Shown: piece by piece, positions 46,466-57,905 of the stretch | Layout: each line of letters starts with the position of its first letter | How positions within the stretch are numbered: position 1 is the stretch's first letter | Position numbers and translations under genes: made by a program | Notes under the pieces: generated by a model | Databases searched by the model: none | Told to the model about the DNA's origin: nothing | The model's input: only the letters and a program-made list of their open reading frames with translations | From: Sipunculus nudus | Lineage: Eukaryota > Annelida > Sipuncula > Golfingiida > Sipunculidae | Reading direction: 5' to 3' | Length of the DNA stretch: 64,000 bases | Assembly (NCBI GenBank): GCA_026874595.1 | Contig: CM049309.1 | Span: forward strand, 40,129,079 to 40,193,078

Positions 46466-46985
46466 CTGAGATTCTCAATTAAATACTAGGGCCAGGAACC
46501 TGAACTGGTATCAGTCTACTGATATTATAACACTCTCACAGGCTAATTTATGTTTTACTTATTTATATATAAAATATGTAATTACATAAAAACAAAAGAG
46601 CATACGCAGCATTCAGGCCATTTTAGACCAGAAAACGTATTTATCAAAGGAATATTTAGTTAATTTGAAGTAAGGTTATGAAATGGCCATTTCAAATCTT
46701 CTCTAAGTTTGATATAACGCTCCCAAGTATTCTTCGTAATAATATTATTATTACACTAGCTTGTAACATCCTTATGAAACTCAAACAATATATCAAGTGG
46801 AGCTACGCAATCACAAGTCAGCTAAACGATAGGAAAAATCATGTTTTTTTATGCTTAGAGCAGACAGTTGGTTACCTTGCATTGTGTAGGGTCATGTAGG
46901 ACCTTGTGTGTAGACTCAGGCAAAACATCTCTCAGCTCTAGATTCCTAATCAATACATTACTGTATTACAAAAATTTCATCGTTT

Positions 46986-47017
<32 letters not shown>

Positions 47018-47131
47018 TGGAACTAGAATACACAGAAAATTTGGTTTACTGTGGATGGAAGTCGACATATTTTGCAGTCCAATTCTATCTCTATCTGCAA
47101 TGGCTTTATATATATATATAAAGAAAGAGAG

Positions 47132-47165
<34 letters not shown>

Positions 47166-47166
47166 G
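46986..47166. repeat. (GA)n and (GAAA)n microsatellites
   Basis: GA runs at 46986-47019 and GAAA/GA runs at 47122-47166. Confidence 0.9.
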
Positions 47167-47249
47167 GAGGCGCAGAAAAGGGGATTTTACCTTTCGGTTC
47201 CGTTAGGTCTTCGACGAGACCGTGTCCATTTGTTGCCTTTTAATTCTCC

Positions 47250-47300
47250 AATATTCCTTTACAGAGCGACCTGTATATCACAGCTATGATTAAGGACTTT
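47250..47300 (-). pseudogene. Stalk acceptor remnant
   Basis: Minus strand CTGTGATATACAG|GTCGCTCTGT resembles the stalk acceptor phrase ATATACAG|GTCGGCC of gene B. No donor is evident and a stop follows. Confidence 0.35.
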
Positions 47301-47879
47301 ACACGTTCACTGTGTACAGGTACATTATTTCTCAGAAGATCTATAACATGCAGATGTATGACTTTCTTGCCACAAACACAGCGCAGCAAAATATGTAAAA
47401 ATCTGTCCCTCGAAAATTCTATATTTTATTTTAGAATACTTTTAAAATGAGCCAACATTCATCATCTTGTTTTAAACTCATCTCATTTACACATAACCCC
47501 GATGAAAAGCCCGGTTACCAGGTTTACAAGCTAGTCATATATACACTAACAACCTTTATTATAAATTCCAACAAAAATGCAGGTACTGCAAAATCTGTTT
47601 TACATGCATTTAATATATGTGATGTAATACATACAGTTAAAGGATAACATTAAATGTGGCTTCTTAATTTGCGGAGAGATCTTAACTGATGAATGGTCTA
47701 GTGTAAATAAACTAAAAGTAATGTATGATAAAGTTTCAGGCTGTCCAAATATGCGAAACCCATAAAGTCTTCATATATCACCATGTTACATTTGTATCAA
47801 TAGTGATTTTTCTTTGTTTATTCTATTAAATCTTATCAGTCGTAACGCAAACTAATAAATAATGTGTGCCTACATGTAA

Positions 47880-48012
47880 AAAGCGCTAAAACCCTTGATA
47901 AAATTTCATTTTCTGTCGCCATTTGATCCTAGTGCTTATAGTTATCATTATCTCCACCGGTAGTCTGGTGTTACGGTCACATAGCTTTATGTTGTCGATC
48001 ACAACGTAAATA
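47880..48012 (-). pseudogene. 3' part of an ectodomain exon (copy D)
   Basis: Minus strand reads VIDNIKLCDRNTRLPVEIMI then TRIKWRQKMKFYQGF and a stop, matching the CUB-like end of gene C (KTILCDGNTKLPIEKKITTT...QQKMRFYEGF). The rest of the ectodomain is absent; adjoining sequence (48040-48250) is a repeat also found at 49465-49680. Confidence 0.75.
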
Positions 48013-48039
48013 TATTATCTTATGCTTATTTACATCTTT

Positions 48040-48250
48040 ATAGATCGCCACATTATTTCCTTTGATAAAACCTCAAGGGGAGTAGCAGACAATATAAATC
48101 TGATAGAAAAAATGGATGGATTAGGCTTTTAGAACAGAGTAAAAGTTGAAAGGGGTAGTGGAATGGAGTTTAGTTTCGGGGTATGCATTACCAAGCTTCA
48201 TTTCTTTCGGCTTGGCGGATTTGTTAAAATGGACTAGGAATGAATCGCAC
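48040..48250. repeat. Direct repeat with 49465-49680
   Basis: Shares TAGATCGCCACATTATTTCC and AAGCTTCATTTCTTTCGGCT with 49465-49680. The two copies bracket the stalk exons of copy D and mark where ectodomain sequence has been lost. Confidence 0.75.
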
Positions 48251-48571
48251 TAGGAGAGGATCGCATTATAAGGCCCCATGAGGTGCAAATGTTTTCATCA
48301 TTTTTGACAACGCCTCATTGCTAAGAAGTATCGTGTCACTTCAATTAACCCACTAGACCTTTTAATAGGTTTCTTATCTCTCCAACGACACCTACCATGT
48401 GTGTTAAATATTCCGTTATAACCCAATATATTCGTATATTTTTCTGCATGTACGGGAGATTTCTGCCTGCGGTCAGCCTGCTGACTGTATGCGGAGATAC
48501 GGTTATAAAGCGTGGCGTGGACCTGCAGGGCGGTTCTAAATTTGGCTTGTGTCACGACCCAGTAGGGGGTC

Positions 48572-48658
48572 CTAATTGAGTCGTGTTTGTCCCGGCTACT
48601 TGATCAGTAGATTGTTCACTTCTTGTTGATGCTTTCGGCGTGCCACGAACCATTGTTT
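48572..48658 (-). pseudogene. Stalk exon 2 of copy D, donor missing
   Basis: Acceptor TTTGCACAG|AA, then ETMVRGTPKASTRSEQSTDQ and VAGTNTTQLG, ending in the right phase. It is followed by GACCCC rather than a GT donor. Counterpart of gene C stalk exon 2. Confidence 0.6.
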
Positions 48659-48774
48659 CTGTGCAAAAATACAAAGCGTATCTTCCTATGTAGCACGGTT
48701 GTGATTATACAAGAACTAACAATTTCAAATACGTGACATTCATAGCATGTAAAGATGTGGATAGAGAGTTTTAC

Positions 48775-48870
48775 CTGTATGTGCTGAATCTGCACTTGTT
48801 TCTGCCAGGTAATGTTTTGCGGCTGTAGTAGTATGGACGTCTTCTCCTGTGTTATTTATTACAAACTGAC
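48775..48870 (-). pseudogene. Stalk exon 1 of copy D, itself intact
   Basis: A 96-nt phase 1-1 exon between ATTGCAG|GT and ATACAG|GTAAAA. Reads GQFVINNTGEDVHTTTAAKH then YLAETSADSAHTG, aligning with gene C stalk exon 1 (GPFVKDY...VSTHTG). It lacks an intact ectodomain or TM partner, so it is listed with the pseudogene. Confidence 0.7.
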
Positions 48871-49464
48871 CTGCAATATATTTATTATTTTCATAATATT
48901 ATTATTATTATTGCGGTAAAATGAGTACCAAAATGTGTAATAATTGTTTCTGTCCAAGAATTAGGACATGACAACGCTTGCTTCAGTGACCACAATATAC
49001 GCAAGCAGCGGATCAGTCCAACAAACTCTGTTGGATGATGTCATCAAAATCCAATACGGATAAAAACTTTTATACCTGGCGGTGCCAGGATTTGAATGGT
49101 TCTGATATTAATGTTTTCTGTTACTCATATCACATCAGAGTGTAACATGGAAACGGACGTTGAAACTAGAAACCATATATGCATTTTTCTTTTACGCTTT
49201 AGGGCATGTAAGTTTATCAATAACATATTTGGCGAAGTTTATGAGCTTCATGTACACGCCATGCATCTATCAGTGTCAACCTACTTCTTCGCGAGTTTTA
49301 TCAAATGCACTGATATTTATTTGTGGGTGACAATTTTGTTATGTCACACTTTAACCCTCTTCATTTATTGGATAAACAAATATTGCCACTTAAATTGACT
49401 CCTCTTCTATACGGTTTAACATTGTCCCCGAAAAATAATTATATTTATTTAATGCTGATTCGGA

Positions 49465-49680
49465 AAATTTTAGATCGCCACATTATTTCCGTCGATAAAA
49501 GCTTAAGAGTAATAGCAACCATGTAAACCTGGAAAAAAATAATTAGGTAGACGTAAGTGTTGGAACAGAGGAAAAGTTAACAGGGGTTGTGAAATGAAGT
49601 ATACTTTAAGGTTAATTTTAAGCTTCATTTCTTTCGGCTTCGGCGGTTTTGTTAAAATGAACAAGGAATCTATTTATTGC
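49465..49680. repeat. Direct repeat with 48040-48250
   Basis: See the entry at 48040. Orientation is the same and divergence moderate. Confidence 0.75.
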
Positions 49681-50429
49681 TATTTTCGTATTCTAGACCT
49701 AGAATACCTTGATAAACATCCATGCATAAGGATCAGCTACATGCATTCAGTTAAGTATAAATATCTTTATATTTTGATTATATTGTAATTGTGTATATTT
49801 TTTATGGATTCTTGGTGAAATGAAAACAGTATACCTTTGATATGTAGGCCCGGACCTCAATTTATAACTGCATATAGTGTACATAGTCGAAATAGTTATG
49901 GGAACTAAAATTTTTAAAAATTATATTTGCATTCTGGCTCATTTCCCGTTGTTGTAACTGTTGCATATGAGCATGTGAGTAACGTGATTTTAACAATATA
50001 AATATATATAAGTACTAAAATAAATATTATCTTATATATATTATACATATTTTTTTTCGAAAACTTACCAGTTATATCCACGCAACCTATTTGGTTTATC
50101 TGGGGGTAAACGACCCTCAGTAATCCAAGGAAGTCAGATCTAACTAGTCATACTTATTTTTGAGCTGCTAAACTAAAATTGTTTTGTGCACTGATGATTT
50201 TATTATATACAGGCAATGATACACATAAATGGACGGAGAGCTTTCTCTCATCATCATCTGCATGATAGTCGTATGACGAATCATATGTATATATATCGAA
50301 TACATCCCGGTACCAAATCAAAAGTAAATGCTTCTATGTAAACACAATTGTTTTGTGCTATCACGAGAAATTCACGAGATATCTGCTTTACACGGCAGAT
50401 TCTTAAAAAATAAAGCAGATTCAGTAAAA

Positions 50430-51350
50430 ATAAACACGCTACTCGAGATAGTTACCATCTCTGCCGCAAGGTGGCGCTGCTCTACCACCTCAGACAATGA
50501 AATCTAATTTGGTTTGTCGGTATTTATGTATTTGAAACTCAGAATGTGCATCGTACCAATTACAACACTAAAATAATTCTTAACGATAATTCTGATAGAA
50601 CATTAACCTGGGGGTTAATAGTATTACTTAGTATTTGTTGCCAGGACATACGCTGGATTGTGAAATAGCAACCCATTTGTTGAAACAATGCTATTTCGCA
50701 TTTACATAGTTTTTGTAAAAAAAAGTTCCGACTCTAGACTTATTTATGTTTACTATATTCCCATGAATCTTTAAAATCGGATTTTCGAATAAAGAACTTC
50801 CCAGGAAAAGCATATACATGTAAAACTTTATAACATATGGGCTAAAACTTGTGTAATTGGAGCATTGGCGCACTTCGCGGCCTGAGGTCTGTGTACAATT
50901 AACCAGACTCTTTTCTCCTCTTATTTCGTTATTTTTTAAATACGTGCGTACCACATTCCACTCCTTTCAAAGAAGGAATGTTCACCTCTCCCACGATTCA
51001 TTGTCAGTAGCACCTCTTTTCCTGTTGGGCAATCTCGGATCTCAGGATTGTTAATTTTTTCTCTTCTCTCAAAATCTTCATCTTCCTAACTAAAAAAACT
51101 TGAACATTGTTTTTGACAGATACTGTACACAAATAAATTATTAATCTTTATCGAGTAAAACCCATCGTCCAGCTTTGTAATCGGAATATCCAAAAGTTCC
51201 ATGATTAATTGTTTAATGCTTGTTTAAACAAATTTCAGCCGTCAATCTTTTTTAAATGTGGGTTTGCTTTATAAGAACTCAGAATGGAAGTTTGGCTGTT
51301 TTCAAGATGGTATTCATAGAGCATGAATTTATATAAATGTGTGTATACGC
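50430..51350. repeat. Duplicated 5' flank of copy D (matches 42190-43080)
   Basis: Shares TCTCTGCCGCAAGGTGGC, AACTTGTGTAATTGG and GCTTTATTGAATAAGAC-like phrases with the region 5' of gene C. No intact signal-peptide exon found next to it. Confidence 0.65.
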
Positions 51351-51352
51351 AG

Positions 51353-52518
51353 CAGGGTTGAGTTCAGTTACAACGTGATCAATATAAATGCAAATGCGCT
51401 TAAAAATTTTCAATGCAAATGTAATAAAATACATCGAATTCAGATGCGAATGCATTTGCAAATGCACTTGCATTTGAACTCTTATTAATTACAAAACATA
51501 CAAATGGAATCGGCTTTCCTTAAATATTATGAGAGTTTCTCTCATTATTAATACGTACTATACTGCTCACTATAAGTGAGCTATAAGAACTATAAGTTCA
51601 GCATTATTTATATCTAGTAAGATTATGAGTACAACATTAATCATAGTTGTGGAAGGTTCACATTCACCAAGTTTAAGACAGAATCTTTTTCATTTAATTG
51701 CACATTTAAATTCACACAATGTTCAACAGAAAATTAAATAAACAACATCAGTTTTTAAAGGAGCAGAGTTAGGTTAAAATAATCTTGAAACAAAAATATT
51801 ACAGTTATGTGTGGTGTTATTCCATTACCTTGTGTCCTATTTCTATACTATTACATGTTGAAATTTCTTTTCTTTTACTATCACTATTACCACGAAAACC
51901 TGAGAGTTTTGATTATTTCTACTATTAATCAATCCCTGATTAATAGTGTATCAAGATATTTTAATGGACTTTTGAAAATTATTCACCAATATATTATGTC
52001 TACAGGTATGTCTAAATTTACATAACAGCATCAGTAACTTTTTACATCAGGTGCCTTTAACATCTGGTGTTCATCAGCATCTCAAATTTTTTATTATCAA
52101 GTTAAAAAAGTTTAATAGAAGTAATATCAGCATCAGCTACAAATATGTAAAATAGACTGTTGAAAATAATGCATAACCACATTACACCAACAGGAATGAT
52201 CTACGCATCAATTACAGTGATATTGTACCCTGCATGATTGCTAACCTTGGTTATACATCATGACCTGTACAAACCGCATGCTCATGTCAGTTGTTATCAA
52301 CAAAGAACAGCTCAAATATATGTTAAACCAAAAAAGCCCTTTCTAATGACATAAGAGAGCATTTATCAATTGCATTTGCATTTTCATTTGAAAATTAGAT
52401 GTTTTATACCTAGCATTTAATTGCAAATAAGAACCTACTGGTAGTTCTGCATTTAAATGCAAATGCAAATGCGACATTTTCAAATGCAAATGCATTATTT
52501 GCATTGAACCCAGCTCTG
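51353..52518. mobile_element. hAT-like non-autonomous element, copy 2 (1.17 kb)
   Basis: Terminal inverted repeats CAGGGTTGAGTTCA and the inverse of CAGAGCTGGGTTCA. Flanking 8-bp target-site copies are ATACGCAG (51345-51352) and ATAGGCAG (52519-52526), 7 of 8 matching. CAG-starting termini and 8-bp target duplications are hAT hallmarks. ATGCAAAT/ATTTGCAT motifs cluster subterminally at 51385-51480 and 52365-52505. No transposase ORF. The flanks equal those of copy 1, so both descend from one insertion duplicated with its surroundings. Confidence 0.75.
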
Positions 52519-52526
52519 ATAGGCAG

Positions 52527-52896
52527 AGGTTTAACTGACAGTAGTCAGCTAGTTAACGAAGGGTGGGTCATCAGTCTGTTAATCGCTATCATCATGCTGA
52601 CATAACCTCAGGCCGAGAGTTGACTGTTCCAAGGTAATATTTGCTAAATGTGTTATTTACCAAAGTTTATACATTCCCGTTGTTGAGTGTGTGACGAATA
52701 TCAGCATGATAAATACGGCATGACGAATATTGAAATTTTATCTTATTTATGGTTAAAACATAAATGTTAATCATTGAATTTGCGAGTAATTATGGCCAGT
52801 AAATGTTTTATTAACTTGATGATTAACAACAGTGAAGTAACCTTCGCTTTTAATTACGTGTAACTAGCTCATGAAACACTCTGCTCACTGAACATC

Positions 52897-52941
<45 letters not shown>

Positions 52942-53362
52942 CGATCGATCGATCGATCGATCGATAGATAGTTATTTCATACAAGATATTTCATCCTGAA
53001 AAAGTTACTTCCACCAAAGAATCGTTATAAAAGCGAAATTTTTTTTTTTTTTTTTTTTTTTTTGGATGGAGAGCCTTTATTTAACACCAACTGATTGGAT
53101 ACGATGATGTCAATCATAATCAAGTAACAAATTAGAAAGGAAGTTCTTGGATTACCTACGAAACGAGTCCTCATGGCAACTGAAACTAAAGCAAATAATT
53201 GACTGTTATGCAGTATAGTATAGATAATGTATTAAGAGAGTTTGCTTGTGAAAACACACATGATTCCACTTTTCCCAGAAGGGACTGATGTCTGATGACT
53301 TTGGACACGATTCCAAATGCCCCAGAGGGGATATGTTGCTTTGAAAGAAGTCTTTAGCATAT
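52527..53362. other. Non-coding; (CT)n, (CGAT)n and poly-T tracts
   Basis: Contains (CT)n then (CGAT)n at about 52893-52967 and a poly-T run at 53040-53063. No gene seen. Confidence 0.6.
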
Positions 53363-54096
53363 TGTTATGTGTATTTTTTTATAATTCTGATTCGTGTTTT
53401 GCGCTAGCCCTGTTCGTTGCTATGTGAGACGCGCGAGTTGGGCTCTGGCTTTCGTGTGAAGTCTGACACGTGGAGTTCAAGGTAGTTCGGGTCTGTTCAG
53501 CCGCTGTGGGCGAATATTTATTGTTATTTTCTTTAGTATGTAACTGAATGGAAAGTTGTGGGCTTCAGGTGAAAAATCTATAAATGTGGTCTGTGTTTAG
53601 AGCCGGCAGAGAGAAAAATACCAGCGGACACGGAAGAGTGGGACTATCTCGTCAGTGTTTCTTGGTACCTTTCCGATAATTGCAGAATTTACAGATCTGA
53701 AACGGATTTTATACAGATTTTATATATTTATTGTCTTCATTTTGCCTTTTACCAAAACATCACATATGGATTACAACAGATTGTTTTAGAGATTAAATCG
53801 TATTATTCTCTGGGAAGATTTATTTGAATTATTTTTGGATTATTTGTGTTGAAGGACTCTTATTGAACAGTGACAGTGGTAGTATCCAGAAAAAAACTTA
53901 GGATCTGGACACTCTGGTACTGTACATTATATTATTGTTATACTGTATAATTGTATTGATTTAGTGTAATGTTAGGATTGTTCTAAGAATAAATTATAAT
54001 TATTTGTTGAGAAAAAAATACTGACTTCTTTATTCATTCCCTTATACATTTCACGTTGCCTATAGTTGCGGGATCTGATTTTTTATCTCCGTAACA
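53363..54096 (+). mobile_element. Candidate solo LTR
   Basis: Starts TGTTATGTG and ends CTCCGTAACA (TG...CA with a 5-bp inverted TGTTA/TAACA). It contains an AATAAA at 53988-53993 and GT-rich sequence after it, and has no ORF. No matching target-site duplication is seen, and no primer-binding site or internal region follows. The right boundary fits because 54100-54115 matches family flank seen near 3040. Confidence 0.4.
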
Positions 54097-54169
54097 AAAT
54101 TTGTTCTCGTCACGTTTACGTGATCAGTTGTTATTAGGCTCAGTAAAAATATGCACAAGTGTTCGTTGC

Positions 54170-54540
54170 GTTTTTCTTAATGCGCTGTCTCAAACTTTAG
54201 TATATGAGTCCAGCACAGGACAAACATCGGACTTATCAGGACAGATGTTATCACTTCGATTTCTGAGACAGTCTGCGTTTTCCCTTTTTATAATTATTCT
54301 ATTTTGTTGGTAAATAACATCTTTGTTGGTCTTAAATGTAGTCCCGCCCTAAGGTTACGTCTCATACCGGCTCTCTTTAGTATCCTAACCCTGATTGTGT
54401 CATACACTTCATATTCGTGATCATCTCTAGGATGTCTGATTAAGGATGTCTGTAAGGGATTGTACTTCATCCATTTTTTATATACGAGATACAAACCACT
54501 TGAAATCAGGAAACACAAACATACAGATTGAATTGTATAT
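54170..54540 (-). pseudogene. Tail exon remnant of receptor copy E
   Basis: The proximal part reads KKWMKYNPLQTSLIRHPRDD then HEYEVYDTI, corresponding to WKPRRKYDPAPG...VMYETV. The distal part (54170-54290) reads NADCLRNRSDNICPDKSDVC, corresponding to KAVVGNQSDTISPDQPDTG of gene C. The two parts are in different frames with stops between, and the YAQV repeats are lost. Confidence 0.7.
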
Positions 54541-54654
54541 ATTATTTTATTCATGACTCGAGTGTCAAGACTGATGGAATCTCAGCGTTGCCGTTACAGC
54601 ATTATATCAGGCACTACAAATCTCAGGCATGCAGAAAATCCAGGTAACTCTCGA

Positions 54655-54750
54655 TTAGATTATTGTTAGTGCTGCTCAGATTGGGAGACACAGTTAAAGC
54701 AAACACTGAGAATAACGTCAGTCTGGTCACAAGTGTATTATTATAATCAC
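54655..54750 (-). pseudogene. Transmembrane exon remnant of copy E
   Basis: Minus strand LVTRLTLFSVFALTVSPNLS aligns with the family TM exon but carries an internal deletion and a charged residue. Confidence 0.65.
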
Positions 54751-54835
54751 TATATTTAGGCCTGATTATGATATAATTACACACTAATAACGTGCATTCT
54801 CCTGAAAAACGGCTGAACCATTAACCATATGTGAG

Positions 54836-55114
54836 TTATTTCATTGCTGATGTGGTTACATCTGCTGATACAGGAAATATAGGAAATTTCAAACCAGATT
54901 GTTTACTATATTGGTTTATATCCTGAGCATAATTAATGGTCCCGCGGTTAGTTTCATTCGTGGAGGCAGGGAGAAATTGATATACAGACTGTTCTCGTTT
55001 ATCCGCCAAACCCGCTATCGATCCGACATCTAACATTATGCTGGAAAATCTGCCTTTCGCAAGTTTATCAGTGTGAGCGATTCTTTCGGCAGACCATGCA
55101 TCAGTGATTTTCAC
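54836..55114 (-). pseudogene. Conserved pre-TM segment of copy E
   Basis: An open frame of 92 codons, including SVYQFLPASTNETNRGTINY and AQDINQYSKQSG, ending SAMK and a stop. Related sequence lies 5' of the TM remnants of D (45237-45480) and F (56150-56290). It might be a stalk exon plus intron read by chance, or a short alternative C-terminal exon giving a membrane-free form. I cannot decide. Confidence 0.4.
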
Positions 55115-55139
55115 AACAATAAATAATGTGTGCCTACTT

Positions 55140-55490
55140 GTAAAAAAACCCTTGATAAAATTTATTTTTCTGTCCCCATTTGATCCTAGTGGTCATAGTT
55201 ATCATTCTCTCTACGTGCAGGTAGTCTGGTATTACGGTCACAAAGCTTCATGTTGTCGGTTGTGACTTCATGAAAACAGTCCAGCACGGTCAGGTTTACT
55301 TCCATCCCTTCAGGAAGCACGAATTCAAATTCAAAGCCTCGCTGTTCGGATTACGTCATTGCTTAGTTCTGATTTGCGATGACGCTATACCCATTCTGTT
55401 CATTTACTTGAGTTGTACGTCTGCTGTACACGTCTACTGACGGGATGCAATTTATGGTTTCATCCACCATGTTAATCCTATTTCATGCCA
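55140..55490 (-). pseudogene. Ectodomain exon remnant of copy E
   Basis: Minus strand reads VDVYSRRTTQVNEQNGYSVI then ANQN and a stop, and further on FEFEFVLPEGMEVNLTVLDC then DNMKLCDRNTRLP. It covers the end of the lectin-like part and most of the CUB-like part with several stops and a frameshift. Confidence 0.8.
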
Positions 55491-55769
55491 AAAAAATGTA
55501 CCTAGTTTTCCTGAGTCCTGAATTTTAAACTTCAATTTTATATTCATAATCAAATACCGGATTTCCGACAGAGATGAGTGCCTATTTATAAACTCTACCA
55601 AAGAAAATGTCCACAGACCCCCATCTTGTTAACCAGGAGACAATTTATGTCCTTTGTGTCTAATACAGCCTTCATTAGTCGAACAGAGACGTCACGTCGT
55701 TAAAGAAGCACTGTCTATGACGGTATGAAGGTATTCCCCATGAACTATTTGTTTGGTCCTACAGCTAGC

Positions 55770-55885
55770 CCCTCTCCACTGTTATAGCCTTATACCGGCT
55801 AAATTTGGTATCGTCACCTTGGACATTTGACTTCCACTTGGTTACCTCGAGGATGTCTGCCGAAAGGAGTACGCGGGGGATGGTA
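55770..55885 (-). pseudogene. Tail exon start of copy F
   Basis: Minus strand WTLKYHPPRTPFGRHPRGNQ matches KWMKYNPLQTSLIRHPRDDH of copy E. Frame ends soon after. Confidence 0.6.
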
Positions 55886-56004
55886 CTTCAATGTCCATTT
55901 AATGTTTTATCGGGCATTACACGTCCCAGACAGTAGAACATGGTGCCTCTTCATATGACTATTGTCATTCTTAACCAAACTATCTGATCAGGACGTAGTA
56001 CTAA

Positions 56005-56075
56005 GCTGCAGCTCGCATCAGTATAACAGAAACAGAGAATAATGTCACACTAACGGCTTATCCATCGTATAATGC
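56005..56075 (-). pseudogene. Transmembrane exon remnant of copy F
   Basis: Minus strand VSVTLFSVSVILMRAAA followed by a stop; matches LTLFSVFVILL-type TM cores but truncated. Confidence 0.55.
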
Positions 56076-56149
56076 CTTATTATAATTATTAAGCACTAGA
56101 TCCTCAAACTCAAACTTAAAACAGGGTAGCAACATGAACATTAAGTTAA

Positions 56150-56290
56150 TAAAATTCCTGGATGCTGGCGCGGTTACATCTGCTGATACAATAAAAGAAT
56201 AGGAAATTCAAGTCAGTGTTTATGTTATTTGTGTTCTGAATAGTATTAATAGCTCCGCAGGTAGTATTATTCTTGGAAGCAAATAGAAAC
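56150..56290 (-). pseudogene. Pre-TM segment of copy F
   Basis: Aligns with part of 54836-55000 (TGCTGGCGCGGTTACATCTG, GAATAGGAAATTC, GGTAGTATTATTC). Broken frame. Confidence 0.5.
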
Positions 56291-56439
56291 TTTTATATTA
56301 AAAATAAATATATTTACGTACATCGCCTCTCATGAACAGAAAAGAGGTCGAGATAATATTGTGTAAATTTTTGTAAGAACAAACGAGATCTTGCTGTGTC
56401 GAAAAATAACATTTCTTTCTTAGAATCTTTTTTTCACTC

Positions 56440-57640
56440 CTTAATTCAAATCAATGCATACATGTATACATACATCATAAATGATATAAACATACAATGC
56501 AAATATTTCTGTTGTACCGCTCTTTTTTCATTACATTCTTCTCTCTCTCTATTTCCCTGCCTTTTTCTATTTGTTTTGTATCCACAGTTTATTTCTAAGT
56601 TCTTTCCATTTTTCCTCATGTTTCCCGACTTTGTTTTTCTTTTTTGCAATTTTATATTCAATTTCTTCGACCCCTTTTAACTTTGAAATATAACCTTTTA
56701 AACTCAACTTATTGTCTCCTCTTGATATATACACATATTGCCTGAACATATTTAAAATCTGATTTATTAACCATTCATGATCTATTTCCTAAAAAATACC
56801 TAAAATGAGTGCTTTGTCTGTAACCGGTGGTAACACTATCTCTGCCCCGTTTAACCAAGTCATTATCTGTAAATATAGTGTGATTGTCACAGGACATCTA
56901 CAAAAAAGATGATGTATCGTTTCCGGTTCTGAAAAACAGTATGTACACATACGTGTTTCACAAAGACCTCATTTATATAACAAATCATTACTGATTTATT
57001 AACCATTCATGATCTATTTCCTAAAAAATACCTAAAATGAGTGCTTTGTCTGTAACCGGTGGTAACACTATCCCTGCCCCGTTTAACCAAGTCATTATCT
57101 GTAAATATAGTGTGATTGTCACAGGACATCTACAAAAAAGATGATGTATCGTTTCCGGTTCTGAAAAACAGTATGTACACATACGTGTTTCACAAAGACC
57201 TCATTTATATAACAAATCATTACTGATTTATTAACCATTCATGATCTATTTCCTAAAAAATACCTAAAATGAGTGCTTTGTCTGTAACCGGTGGTAACAC
57301 TATCCCTGCCCCGTTTAACCAAGTCATTATCTGTAAATATAGTGTGATTGTCACAGGACATCTACAAAAAAGATGATGTATCGTTTCCGGTTCTGAAAAA
57401 CAGTATGTACACATACGTGTTTCACAAAGACCTCATTTATATAACAAATCATTACTAGGTATAAAATTATGCACAAGTCTAAATTGAAACTGCCTAAAGT
57501 AAGTATCAATGGAAGTTTTGTAGATATTTTGACAAATATGGTTCCACTGAACATCTTCATACAAGTTTTCGATTTTACGTTGTGCTGTAGAAATTTCTTT
57601 CACAGAGTCCACAAAGGTGTCATACACATGTTTTGATTAT
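56440..57640 (-). mobile_element. 3' part of a LINE ORF2 with a triplicated segment
   Basis: The minus strand begins with residues typical of the end of a LINE reverse transcriptase protein: WNHICQNIYKTSIDTYFRQF, a zinc-knuckle CTYCFSEPETIHHLF then CRCP, and a helical C-terminus (KGYISKLKGVEEIEYKIAKK). The zinc-knuckle region is present three times in tandem (see next entry), so no continuous ORF remains. It is inserted in receptor copy F, between the exon at 57832 and the pre-TM segment. Confidence 0.75.
56760..57455. repeat. Three tandem 232-bp copies within the LINE fragment
   Basis: Units 56760-56991, 56992-57223 and 57224-57455 are almost identical; one difference seen is CTATCTCTGCC in the first versus CTATCCCTGCC in the others. 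Each carries the CTYCFSEPETIHHLF zinc-knuckle on the minus strand. 232 is not divisible by three, so each repeat changes frame. Confidence 0.95.
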
Positions 57641-57831
57641 ATACTGTCTAGCTTTCTTTCTTAAAATCATGATATCATCTGTCAATAAAACATTATTAAG
57701 TAACCCAGACGAAATCTTAGATATCTCTGAATTAATTTGTGAAGGCCTGTTATGATAAGCTCTGACCTAATTTCTGTCCGAAATAATCAAACGTGATTTA
57801 GTAAACGGCAGTTTGAGAGTGCATACTTACC

Positions 57832-57905
57832 TTTCCTGTCCAAGCATGCAGCTTCATATTCAGTTACTCCTCTTGTCGTTCATGTTCATCGCCAGGTATT
57901 TTAGG
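57832..57905 (-). pseudogene. Small exon remnant of copy F
   Basis: Minus strand PKIPGDEHERQEE, stop, LNMKLHAWTGK then donor AAAG|GTAAGT. Paralogous to 46381-46465. Confidence 0.45.

Noticed and set aside
56446-56749. A lysine-rich coiled-coil protein gene
   Set aside because: It is the C-terminal end of the LINE ORF2 and is continuous with the zinc-knuckle region on the same strand.
56760-57455. CRISPR-like or satellite array
   Set aside because: Three adjacent 232-bp copies without spacers inside a LINE fragment, in a eukaryotic context.
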